A stretch of DNA of 5,732 nucleotides from Gemmatimonadota bacterium (GTDB taxonomy: Bacteria > Gemmatimonadota > Gemmatimonadetes > Longimicrobiales > Gaopeijiaceae), in NCBI GenBank assembly GCA_007129525.1, contig SKVI01000393.1, positions 1 to 5,732 on the forward strand, written 5' to 3'. Positions 1 through 5,579 of this stretch are shown piece after piece; position 1 is the first letter of the stretch; each line of letters opens with the position of its first letter. Under the pieces are notes generated by a model. It did no database searches, was not told the origin of the DNA, and saw only the letters and a list, made by a program, of their open reading frames with translations. Made by a program: the position numbers and the translations under genes.

Positions 1-22
1 CGAGAGAATGCAATGATCGGAC

Positions 23-139
23 TCACCCCTGCCGCTGCTTGTGGCGGGGGTTCCGCTTGCAGATGATCCGGACCACACCGCGGCGGCGAACCACCTTGCA
101 GTGCTCACAGATCGGCTTGATGCTGGTTCTGACCTTCAT
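23..139 (-). CDS. rpmJ: 50S ribosomal protein L36, zinc-binding type
   Basis: L36 is the smallest 50S protein and stabilises 23S rRNA near the peptidyl transferase side. The 38 residues are the standard length. The zinc site C-x2-C-x12-C-x4-H is complete: Cys11, Cys14, Cys27 and His33, within MKVRTSIKPICEHCKVV and CKRNPRHKQRQG. The same reading frame is open far upstream, but the extension does not resemble L36, and the ATG at 137-139 has a GAGG 6 nt before it. The stop is TGA (23-25). In many bacteria infA precedes rpmJ here; in this window map precedes it directly. The 22 bases beyond the stop show no gene start, and rpsM (S13) would be expected just outside the window. Confidence 0.97.
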   Translation of the reverse strand: MKVRTSIKPICEHCKVVRRRGVVRIICKRNPRHKQRQG

Positions 140-145
140 CTGATT

Positions 146-149
146 CCTC
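146..149 (-). promoter_or_regulatory. Ribosome binding site of rpmJ
   Basis: GAGG on the minus strand lies 6 nt before the ATG at 137-139. It supports that ATG rather than any of the in-frame upstream codons, which would add a non-conserved extension running back through the predicted promoter and into map. Confidence 0.7.
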
Positions 150-175
150 ACCGTCCGTTCGTTGCAGAGCTTGAA

Positions 176-204
176 AGTATAACCCTGATCTGGCCATGAC
201 TCAA
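176..204 (-). promoter_or_regulatory. Predicted sigma70-type promoter for rpmJ and downstream genes
   Basis: On the minus strand TTGAGT (199-204, 4 of 6 consensus bases) is followed after exactly 17 nt by TATACT (176-181, 5 of 6). The -35 box contains the map stop codon. A start near 169-172 would leave a leader of about 30-33 nt before the rpmJ ATG. The site lies in the 61-nt gap between map and rpmJ, the longest gap in the window, and is visibly more AT-rich than its surroundings. Its role as an internal promoter for rpmJ and the following alpha-operon genes is inferred. Confidence 0.65.
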
Positions 205-977
205 GAGGCGGGCGCCGTGGCGTCGGCGGCCGTGGTGAGGATCCTCGGACTGTCCGCGGTGACCCCCACCGTATGCTCATAGTGGGCCGACGGCTTGCCG
301 TCGGTGGTCACCATGGTCCAGCGATCCGAGAGGGTCCTGATCCGCCAGGTGCCCACAGCAATCATGGGCTCGATGGCCAGGACCATGCCCTCTTTCAGCT
401 TCGTGCCGCTGCCCGGCCGGCCCCGGTTCGGGACCTGCGGCTCTTCGTGCACCTTGCGCCCAATTCCGTGGCCCACCAGGTCGCGGATGATGCTGAACCC
501 GCTCCCCCGCACCGTCTCTTCCACGGCATGGCCGATGTCGCCCACGTGCTTGCCGGGAACCGCCGCCGCGATGGCGGCGTCCAGCGCCCGGCGGGTGGTG
601 TCCAGGAGGGCCTCGACCCGCTCGCTCACCTCCCCCACCGGGAAGGTCCACGCCGAGTCGGAGCACCAGCCGTCCAGCACCACGCCGGTGTCCAGCGAGA
701 GAATATCGCCCTCGGCCAGCGTGCGGTCGTCCCGGGGAATCCCGTGGACCACCTCCTCGTTCACCGAGGCGCAAATGGAACCGGGAAAGCCGTACAGGCC
801 CTTGAAGGCGGGCACGGCTCCGTCGTGCGAGCGGATGAAGTCCTCGGCGAACCGGTCCAGCTCGCCGGTAGAGACCCCCGGCTCGATGCGCTGAGCCATC
901 TCCCGGTAGAGCGCCCCGATGATTGCCCCGCCCCGGGCCATCAGGTCCATCTCCCGGGCGGTCTTCAGCTCGATCAC
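201..977 (-). CDS. map: Type I methionine aminopeptidase
   Basis: This enzyme removes the initiator methionine from new proteins when the second residue is small, acting on deformylated chains at the ribosome exit. The 258 residues are the size of the E. coli-like type Ia form, without an N-terminal zinc finger. All five metal ligands of the pita-bread fold are present: Asp96 and Asp107 (SLDTG and CSDSAWTF), His170 (VGHGIGRKVHEEP), Glu203 (AIEPM) and Glu234 (YEHTV). The substrate-contacting His78 (VVHGIP) and His177 are present too. The start is GTG (975-977), giving the conserved opening MIELKTAREMDLM. GGGAG (988-992) lies about 10 nt upstream, within the end of adk. The last 15 or so residues form an Ala/Thr-rich unconserved tail. 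The stop TGA (201-203) lies inside the predicted -35 box of the next promoter. Confidence 0.98.
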   Translation of the reverse strand: MIELKTAREMDLMARGGAIIGALYREMAQRIEPGVSTGELDRFAEDFIRSHDGAVPAFKGLYGFPGSICASVNEEVVHGIPRDDRTLAEGDILSLDTGVVLDGWCSDSAWTFPVGEVSERVEALLDTTRRALDAAIAAAVPGKHVGDIGHAVEETVRGSGFSIIRDLVGHGIGRKVHEEPQVPNRGRPGSGTKLKEGMVLAIEPMIAVGTWRIRTLSDRWTMVTTDGKPSAHYEHTVGVTADSPRILTTAADATAPAS

Positions 978-979
978 TC

Positions 980-1648
980 CTACTTCTCTCCCAGTTCCAG
1001 CGCCTCGTCCAGCGCCTGGCGCACCGAGGCCTGCACTGCCTCCATGGTCTGGTCGCCGTCGATCCGGAGTACCGGAGCGTCGGAGCCCTCGTAGTAGTCC
1101 ACCAGGGGCTCGGTGAGCTCCCGGTACACCTCCAGGCGACGGGCCACCGTCTCCGGATGGTCGTCTTCCCGGTGCACGAGGGGCGTACCGGCCTCGTCAC
1201 AGATGCCCTCTTCCTCGGGCGGATCGAAATAGACGTTGTAGACCCGACCGCTCTCCGGCGAGTGGCGACGTCCGCTGATCCGCTTGTGGAGGACCTCGTC
1301 GGGCGCCTCCAGGAGAACCACCGCGTCAACCTGGCGGTCCACCTGCGGGAGCACCTCGTCCAGGGCCTCGGCCTGGGGCACGGTACGGGGGAAGCCGTCG
1401 AAGAGAACGCCGCGCTCGGCAGGCATCTCCTCGAGCCGCTCGCGGACCATGGCCACGATGAGCGAATCCGGGACCAGCTCGCCTGCGTCCATGTACGTGG
1501 CGGCCTGTCGGCCCAGCTCGGTGCCCCGACGCCTGGCCTCGCGGAGGAGGTCGCCGGTGGCCAGTCGGTCCCACTCCAGGTCCTCGGCCAGCATGGCGCC
1601 CTGGGTGCCCTTCCCCACGCCCGGGGGTCCCAACAGAATCACGACCAT
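980..1648 (-). CDS. adk: Adenylate kinase
   Basis: Adenylate kinase catalyses ATP + AMP = 2 ADP in the cytoplasm and keeps adenine nucleotides balanced. The 222 residues match the long-LID bacterial form. Visible parts are the P-loop GPPGVGKGTQ (7-16), the AMP-binding TGDLLRE (31-37) and FDGFPRT (83-89), the LID domain from about 127 to 163 (GRRHSPESGRVYNVYF, then DPPEEEGICDEAG), and the closing REDD (160-163). The LID tetrad positions hold Ser130, Ser133, Cys150 and Ala153. These are neither the Cys4 zinc site nor the His/Ser/Asp/Thr set of E. coli. Catalytic arginines (R36, R88, R127, R160, R171 by pattern) are kept, so the enzyme should be active. The start ATG (1646-1648) overlaps the secY stop, and TAG (980-982) lies 2 nt before map. 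Confidence 0.98.
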   Translation of the reverse strand: MVVILLGPPGVGKGTQGAMLAEDLEWDRLATGDLLREARRRGTELGRQAATYMDAGELVPDSLIVAMVRERLEEMPAERGVLFDGFPRTVPQAEALDEVLPQVDRQVDAVVLLEAPDEVLHKRISGRRHSPESGRVYNVYFDPPEEEGICDEAGTPLVHREDDHPETVARRLEVYRELTEPLVDYYEGSDAPVLRIDGDQTMEAVQASVRQALDEALELGEK

Positions 1649-2961
1649 TACATGTATCTCTGTCGGCCACGGACCTTGACCCGGCCCTTCTTCATGAAGC
1701 CGTCATAGTGGCGCAGGAGAAGGTGCTGCTGGGCCCGCTGCACGGTGTCCAGCCCCACACCCACGCAGATGAGCAGCCCCGTTCCGCCAAAGAAGAAGGT
1801 CTGGATGTCGAAGATGTCGAAGATCCAGAAGGGCAACAGCGCGATGAGGGCCAGGTAGATGGAGCCCGGCAGCGTGACCCGGGTCAGGATCCGGTCGATG
1901 TACTCGGCGGTCCGCGCCCCGGGCTTCACCCCGGGCACGAAGGCGCCCTGCTTTTTCAGGTTTTCGGCCAGGTCCACGGGGTTGAAGATGATGGCCGTGT
2001 AGAAGTACGTGAAGAAGATGGTGAGCACACCGTACGTGCCGTAGTAGAGCCAGTTGCCGGGCTGGAACATCTCGGCCAGCTCGGCAATGAAGCCGGCGGC
2101 GGTGAAGGCCGCCAGCGTACCGGGCACGATGATGAACGACTGCGCGAAGATGATGGGCATCACCCCCGCGGCGTTCACCCGGATGGGCACGAAGCTCTTC
2201 TGCCCCTCCTGGATCCGGCCTCGACCCACCACCTTCCTGGGAATCTGCACCGGGATCTGCCGGGCCCCCATGGTCATGGAGACCACCGCGGCGGTCACCC
2301 CGATGACGACGGCCAGCAGAGCCACGGCCGCCATGGTGCCGATCTCGCCCACCATGAAGGCCTCCCAGGTGCGCACGGTGGCGCCGGGGAAGCCCTCGAT
2401 GATGGAGAAGAAGATGAGCAGGCTCATGCCGTTGCCCACCCCGTGCTCGGTGATCTGCTCACCCAGCCACATGATGAAGGTCCCCCCCACCGTCAGCGCC
2501 AGCACCGTGGTGAAGGTGAACATGAACCCGGGGTTCACCACCGCACCCTCGATGGAGCCCACGAACACCGAGTAGCCGTACGCCTGGGCGGCACAGAGCA
2601 CCACCGTGGTGTAGCGGGTCCACTGGGTGATCTTCTTGCGCCCCTCTTCCCCTTCCTTCTGCATCTTCTCGATGGTGGGGAAGACCGCGGCCAGGAGCTG
2701 GAACATGATGGCCGCGGAGATATAGGGCATGATCCCCAGAGCGAAGATGGTGGCCCTGGAGAGTCCGCCTCCCACGAACATGTCGTACACCCCGAAGAGG
2801 GTGCCCTCGAGTTGGCCGAACTGCTCCTGCAGCGCCGCCAGGTTGATCCCCGGAGCGGTGATGTGCGCACCGACCCGGTAGATCAGGAGGATGAAGAGGG
2901 TGAAGAGGATCCGGTCCTTGAGCTCAGGGAACCGGAACAGATTTGGAATGGGGTTGGCCAT
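1648..2961 (-). CDS. secY: Protein translocase subunit SecY
   Basis: SecY is the pore-forming subunit of the SecYEG channel, which passes unfolded proteins across or into the inner membrane together with SecA or the ribosome. The 437 residues are of typical length. About ten hydrophobic segments can be seen, near residues 18-36, 70-92, 116-135, 147-166, 176-192, 208-230, 265-288, 304-327, 366-384 and 387-406. The plug and second helix region GGGLSRATIFALGIMPYISA (64-83) and LGEQITEHGVGNGMSLLIF (166-184) are the two SecY signatures. The cytosolic loops that contact SecA or the ribosome are VVGRGRIQEGQKSFVPIRVN (244-263) and about 328-365, including PGVKPGARTAEYIDRILTR. The ATG (2959-2961) has only a weak Shine-Dalgarno, so reinitiation after rplO may matter. 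The stop TAA overlaps the adk ATG by one base (TAATG). Confidence 0.98.
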   Translation of the reverse strand: MANPIPNLFRFPELKDRILFTLFILLIYRVGAHITAPGINLAALQEQFGQLEGTLFGVYDMFVGGGLSRATIFALGIMPYISAAIMFQLLAAVFPTIEKMQKEGEEGRKKITQWTRYTTVVLCAAQAYGYSVFVGSIEGAVVNPGFMFTFTTVLALTVGGTFIMWLGEQITEHGVGNGMSLLIFFSIIEGFPGATVRTWEAFMVGEIGTMAAVALLAVVIGVTAAVVSMTMGARQIPVQIPRKVVGRGRIQEGQKSFVPIRVNAAGVMPIIFAQSFIIVPGTLAAFTAAGFIAELAEMFQPGNWLYYGTYGVLTIFFTYFYTAIIFNPVDLAENLKKQGAFVPGVKPGARTAEYIDRILTRVTLPGSIYLALIALLPFWIFDIFDIQTFFFGGTGLLICVGVGLDTVQRAQQHLLLRHYDGFMKKGRVKVRGRQRYM

Positions 2962-2978
2962 CCTGGAGTCCCGTCAGG

Positions 2979-3458
2979 TCAGACGTCTTCTGGGGAGCTT
3001 TCGGTGCCGGCACCACGTTCGATGACGGTGACGGAGCCGCCCGCCGCCTCGATCTTCTCGCGGGCGGTACCACTGAAGGCGTGGGCGCTCACGCTCACGG
3101 TCCGGGTGATCTCGCCGTCGCCGAGGATCTTGAGCAGCCGCTTCGGCGAACCGATGTAGCCCTGCTCATAGAGACCTTCCGGCGTGACGGTGTCGCCCTG
3201 GAACTCGTCCAGGGTGCGCACGTTCACCACCTGGTATTCCACCCGGTTGCGGGGCCGGAAGCCTCGCTTGGGGATACGGCGCTGCAGGGGCATCTGGCCG
3301 CCCTCGAAGCCCGCGGGAATGCGGACGCCGGAACGGGCCTTCTGGCCCTTGTGGCCCCGGCCGCTGGTCTTGCCCTTGCCGGAGCCGGGCCCGCGGCCCA
3401 ACCGCTTGCGCTTCCGGTGGGAGCCCTTCGAAGGCCGGAGGTCGTGTAGTTCCGTCAT
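2979..3458 (-). CDS. rplO: 50S ribosomal protein L15
   Basis: L15 is a late-assembling 23S rRNA-binding protein of the 50S subunit. The 159 residues are slightly above the common 145-150 because of an acidic tail (GTESSPEDV). The very basic, glycine-rich N-terminal extension that threads into rRNA is clear: GRGPGSGKGKTSGRGHKGQK (21-40). The globular part holds the L15 signature block KILGDGEITRTVSVSAHAFS (110-129) followed by AREKIEAAGG (132-141). The start is ATG at 3456-3458, 4 nt after the rpmD stop, with AGGAG about 10 nt upstream within the end of rpmD. The stop is TGA (2979-2981), 17 nt before secY. L30-L15-SecY is the standard order. Confidence 0.98.
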   Translation of the reverse strand: MTELHDLRPSKGSHRKRKRLGRGPGSGKGKTSGRGHKGQKARSGVRIPAGFEGGQMPLQRRIPKRGFRPRNRVEYQVVNVRTLDEFQGDTVTPEGLYEQGYIGSPKRLLKILGDGEITRTVSVSAHAFSGTAREKIEAAGGSVTVIERGAGTESSPEDV

Positions 3459-3462
3459 GGCT

Positions 3463-3663
3463 CTATTGCTCCTCGACGTCGCGGACCTCGACCAGGTGCG
3501 AGACCTGCTCGATCATGCCGCGAATCGCCGGTGTGTCGTTGTGGATCCGGGTCTGCTGGTGCTTGGTGAAGCCCAACGCCCGAAGGGTCCGGCGGTGCCG
3601 CTGGGGGCGACCGCTGGCGCTGCGGATCTGCTTGATGGCGATCTGCCTCGTCTGCTCAGCCAC
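3463..3663 (-). CDS. rpmD: 50S ribosomal protein L30
   Basis: L30 is a small 23S rRNA-binding protein of the 50S subunit, present in many but not all bacteria. With the GTG start at 3661-3663 it has 66 residues, the family's usual size. It shows the L30 pattern: IAIKQIRSASGRP (8-20), TLRALGFTKHQQT (26-38) and NDTPAIRGMIEQVSHLVEV (42-60). An in-frame ATG at 3679-3681 would add six residues (MPWRCT) unlike the family. The GTG is preferred because GGAGG (3670-3674) sits 6 nt before it and the protein then opens with the typical (M)AEQTRQIAIKQ. The first 8 nt lie inside the end of rpsE. The stop TAG (3463-3465) is 4 nt from rplO. Confidence 0.95.
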   Translation of the reverse strand: MAEQTRQIAIKQIRSASGRPQRHRRTLRALGFTKHQQTRIHNDTPAIRGMIEQVSHLVEVRDVEEQ

Positions 3664-4180
3664 CGTACACCTCCAGGGCATCCACGTGAATGCCCCGCTC
3701 CCGGGCCGCCTGCTCCGGCGTCACCAGGTTCTCCAGCCCGTCCAGGGTGGCCCGCACCACGTTGATGGGATTGTTGGTCCCCAGGCTCTTGGTGAGGATG
3801 TCGGTGACCCCGGCGGCCTCCAGAATCGCCCGGACCGGTCCGCCGGCAATGACACCGGTTCCCGGTGCGGCAGGGCGCAGCAGCACCCGACCGGCACCCC
3901 AGGTGCCCACGATCTCGTGGGGAATCGTACCGTTGACGAGGGGGACGTCCATGAGGTTGCGGCGAGCGTGCTCCATGCCCTTGCGGATGGCCTCGGCCAC
4001 CTCGTTGGCCTTGGAGTGGGCCACGCCCACCTGACCCTTCTGGTCTCCCACCGCCACCAGGGCCGTGAAGGAGAAGCGTCGTCCGCCCTTCACCACCTTG
4101 GCCACGCGATTGATGTGGATGACCGTCTCGACCATGTCGCTCTGGCCCCGGCCCCGACCTCTCTTCTTGTCTCTGGCCAT
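3656..4180 (-). CDS. rpsE: 30S ribosomal protein S5
   Basis: S5 lies at the back of the 30S neck, near the mRNA entry site, and affects decoding accuracy. In other bacteria its beta-hairpin loop is the site of spectinomycin-resistance mutations. The 174 residues are of normal length. The N-terminal double-stranded-RNA-binding-like domain (about 17-80) includes INRVAKVVKGGRRFSF (23-38). The C-terminal domain carries GTGVIAGGPVRAILE (107-121) and SLGTNNPINVVRATLDGL (132-149), both diagnostic. The segment VGVAHSKANEV (51-61) departs from the usual G-x-G-K-A-x-E-V pattern. The ATG (4178-4180) overlaps the rplR stop as TGATG and is preceded by GGAG five bases upstream. The 3' end overlaps rpmD by 8 nt, so S5 is translationally linked on both sides. 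Confidence 0.98.
   Translation of the reverse strand: MARDKKRGRGRGQSDMVETVIHINRVAKVVKGGRRFSFTALVAVGDQKGQVGVAHSKANEVAEAIRKGMEHARRNLMDVPLVNGTIPHEIVGTWGAGRVLLRPAAPGTGVIAGGPVRAILEAAGVTDILTKSLGTNNPINVVRATLDGLENLVTPEQAARERGIHVDALEVYGG
3670..3674 (-). promoter_or_regulatory. Ribosome binding site of rpmD inside rpsE
   Basis: GGAGG on the minus strand, 6 nt upstream of the GTG at 3661-3663, lies within the last codons of rpsE. It decides the start of L30: the upstream ATG at 3679-3681 is in front of this site and so cannot use it. Confidence 0.85.
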
Positions 4181-4575
4181 CAGAACTCCAGTCCTCCCTC
4201 GCGGGCGCCTTCGGCAAATGCCTTCACCCGACCGTGATACTTGTATCCGCCGCGGTCGAAGACCACGGCCTCGATGCCTTCTTCACGAGCGCGCTCGGCC
4301 AGCAGCTTGCCTGCCGCGCGGGCTCGCGCCACCTGAGCCTGCTCCTCACCGTTCACCTCCTGCTCCCGGACCAAAGGGGACCGGGTGGAGGCGCCCAGGA
4401 GGGTCAGGCCGTTCACGTCGTCCACCAGCTGGCCTTCCATGTTCTTGAGCGAACGGAAGACCACGAGGCGGGGGCGCTGGGCCGTGCCCGTGACTTTGTT
4501 GCGGACCCGCCGATGCCGCCGCTCGCGCTGGAGCTTCCGGCTATTGCGGATCTTGGAATATTTGAGCTTTCTCAC
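4180..4575 (-). CDS. rplR: 50S ribosomal protein L18
   Basis: L18 binds 5S rRNA and helps attach it to the 50S central protuberance. The product has 131 residues, somewhat longer than the usual roughly 117-122. The extra length is mainly in the basic N-terminus (residues 1-25, rich in Arg and Lys). Conserved landmarks are RHRRVRNKVTGT (20-31), RPRLVVFRS (34-42), and the C-terminal block FDRGGYKYHGRVKAFAEGAR (106-125) ending GGLEF. The start codon is GTG (4573-4575), chosen because a strong Shine-Dalgarno AAGGAG lies 6 nt upstream (4582-4587). The residues after RS in the core (LKNMEGQLVDD) differ from the common N-K-H/x-I-Y-A-Q pattern. The stop TGA (4180-4182) shares one base with the rpsE ATG (TGATG), a typical coupling arrangement. 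Confidence 0.97.
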   Translation of the reverse strand: MRKLKYSKIRNSRKLQRERRHRRVRNKVTGTAQRPRLVVFRSLKNMEGQLVDDVNGLTLLGASTRSPLVREQEVNGEEQAQVARARAAGKLLAERAREEGIEAVVFDRGGYKYHGRVKAFAEGAREGGLEF

Positions 4576-4581
4576 CGATCT

Positions 4582-4587
4582 CTCCTT
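4582..4587 (-). promoter_or_regulatory. Ribosome binding site of rplR
   Basis: AAGGAG reads on the minus strand 6 nt before the GTG at 4573-4575. It is the clearest Shine-Dalgarno match between rplF and rplR, and it decides the GTG start of L18 over any later in-frame codon. Confidence 0.85.
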
Positions 4588-4610
4588 GCCATCTGCGATG
4601 TGCCGGGGCG

Positions 4611-5150
4611 TCAGGCGCCGGCGGTCTTACCGGCCTTGCGGCGGACCTGCTCGCCTGCGTACCGGACGCCCTTGCCCTTGTAGGGCTCGGGAGGCCGGAG
4701 GGCGCGCAGCTCGGCCGCCACCTGTCCTACCAGTTGCTTGTCGATGCCCTTCACCACGATCTGCGTCTGGCTGGGGGTCTCCAGGTCGATGCCGTCGGGG
4801 GCCGGGTAGTCGATGGTGTGGGAAAAGCCCAGGTGGAGCCGCAGGCCTTTGCCCTGCCGCTCGGCCCGGTAGCCCACGCCCACGATCTCCAGCGCCCGCG
4901 TGTACCCCTCGGTGACCCCCTCCACCATGTTGGCGATGAGCGACCGGGTGAGCCCGTGCAGCGCCCTGTGACGCTGGAGGTCCGAGGGCCGGGCCACGGT
5001 AACCGCGCCGTCCTCGACGCTCACCTGCATCTCCGGGTGGGGGTTGAAGGTGAGCGAGCCCTTGGGCCCCTTCACATGGACGGTGCCGTTTTCCAGGCGG
5101 GCCTCCACTCCCTTGGGGAGCTCCACCGGGTTGTTGCCGATTCTAGACAT
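4611..5150 (-). CDS. rplF: 50S ribosomal protein L6
   Basis: L6 binds 23S rRNA near the sarcin-ricin loop and the factor-binding site of the 50S subunit. The 179 residues are the usual length for its two similar alpha/beta domains. Visible landmarks are the opening MSRIGNNPVELPKGV, the conserved HGLTRSLIANMVEGV (65-79) at the end of domain 1, and the L6 signature PPEPYKGKGVRY (153-164) in domain 2. A basic tail, VRRKAGKTAGA, follows. The start is ATG at 5148-5150, 20 nt after the rpsH stop. The upstream Shine-Dalgarno match is weak (around GAACGAGA), but the start coincides with the conserved N-terminus. The stop is TGA at 4611-4613, 35 nt before rplR. Nothing is missing or unusual. Confidence 0.98.
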   Translation of the reverse strand: MSRIGNNPVELPKGVEARLENGTVHVKGPKGSLTFNPHPEMQVSVEDGAVTVARPSDLQRHRALHGLTRSLIANMVEGVTEGYTRALEIVGVGYRAERQGKGLRLHLGFSHTIDYPAPDGIDLETPSQTQIVVKGIDKQLVGQVAAELRALRPPEPYKGKGVRYAGEQVRRKAGKTAGA

Positions 5151-5170
5151 GGTATTCTCGTTCGTCGCCG

Positions 5171-5563
5171 TTACCAGACACGAGCCAGGATTTCGCCACC
5201 CACGCCCTTCTGTCGGGCGGTGCGATCCGACAGGACCCCGCTGGAGGTAGAGAGGATGGCCATTCCGAGTCCGTTGCGGACCCGGGGAATGTTACCGGCG
5301 CCCACGTACTCGCGCCGGCCGGGCTTCGAGACCCGCTCCAGGTTGCGGATGATCGGCGTGCCGTCGTGGTACTTCAGGTAGACCCGAAGTACTCCGTGGC
5401 GGCCGTCGTCCAGAACCTTGTAGTCGTAGGTGAAGTGATTCTCCTTGAGAATCCTTGCGACCTCGACCTTGAGCTTCGAAACGGGCATGTCAGCCCAGCG
5501 ATGTCCCGCCTGTCCGGCGTTGCGGATGCGGGTCAGCATGTCCGCGATGGGATCCGTCATCAT
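5171..5563 (-). CDS. rpsH: 30S ribosomal protein S8
   Basis: S8 is a primary 16S rRNA-binding protein of the 30S platform and, in E. coli, the translational repressor of the spc operon (known of the family, not visible here). The 130 residues match the family's usual length. The N-terminus MMTDPIADMLTRIRNA is the conserved opening. The C-terminal rRNA-binding region (residues 98-130) holds the conserved STSSGVLSD (105-113) followed by GVGGEILARVW. Two ATG codons stand in tandem (5561-5563 and 5558-5560). I take the first because it is closer to the Shine-Dalgarno-like AAGGA at 5576-5580, itself 12 nt away, which is slightly long. That AAGGA begins in the rpsN stop codon, suggesting coupling with S14. 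The stop is TAA at 5171-5173. The gene sits in canonical order between rpsN and rplF. Confidence 0.98.
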   Translation of the reverse strand: MMTDPIADMLTRIRNAGQAGHRWADMPVSKLKVEVARILKENHFTYDYKVLDDGRHGVLRVYLKYHDGTPIIRNLERVSKPGRREYVGAGNIPRVRNGLGMAILSTSSGVLSDRTARQKGVGGEILARVW

Positions 5564-5579
5564 GGCAGTGTCTATTCCT

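Noticed and set aside
1..22. Start of rpsM (S13) at the left edge
   Set aside because: The 22 bases after the rpmJ stop contain no start codon followed by an S13-like sequence, so the gene, if present, begins outside the window.
162..183. Possible divergent plus-strand promoter (TTGCAG ... TATAAC) in the map-rpmJ gap
   Set aside because: The boxes are only 10 nt apart, too close for a sigma70-type promoter, and no plus-strand gene follows.
237..246. Perfect 10-bp palindrome GAGGATCCTC near the end of map
   Set aside because: It lies in coding sequence, is short, and has no loop or T-run. It looks like chance in GC-rich DNA and not an operator or terminator.
140..280. N-terminal extension of rpmJ through the upstream open frame
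   Set aside because: L36 is almost always 37-38 residues. The extra residues are not L36-like, would overlap map and the predicted promoter, and the ATG at 137-139 has its own ribosome binding site.
277..1329. Minus-strand open frame of 350 codons across adk and map in another frame
   Set aside because: Arg/Gly/Pro-rich shadow translation. The correct frames encode full-length adenylate kinase and methionine aminopeptidase with all catalytic residues.
273..1708. Overlapping plus-strand open frames (273-1094, 923-1708) opposite map and adk
   Set aside because: Antisense shadows in high-GC DNA, with no family resemblance and no upstream ribosome binding site or promoter that I could see.
1708..3159. 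Long plus-strand open frame (483 codons) opposite secY and rplO
   Set aside because: It is antisense to two unmistakable conserved genes. Its product is rich in His, Gly, Asp and Pro with no recognisable motif, as expected of a GC-rich shadow frame.
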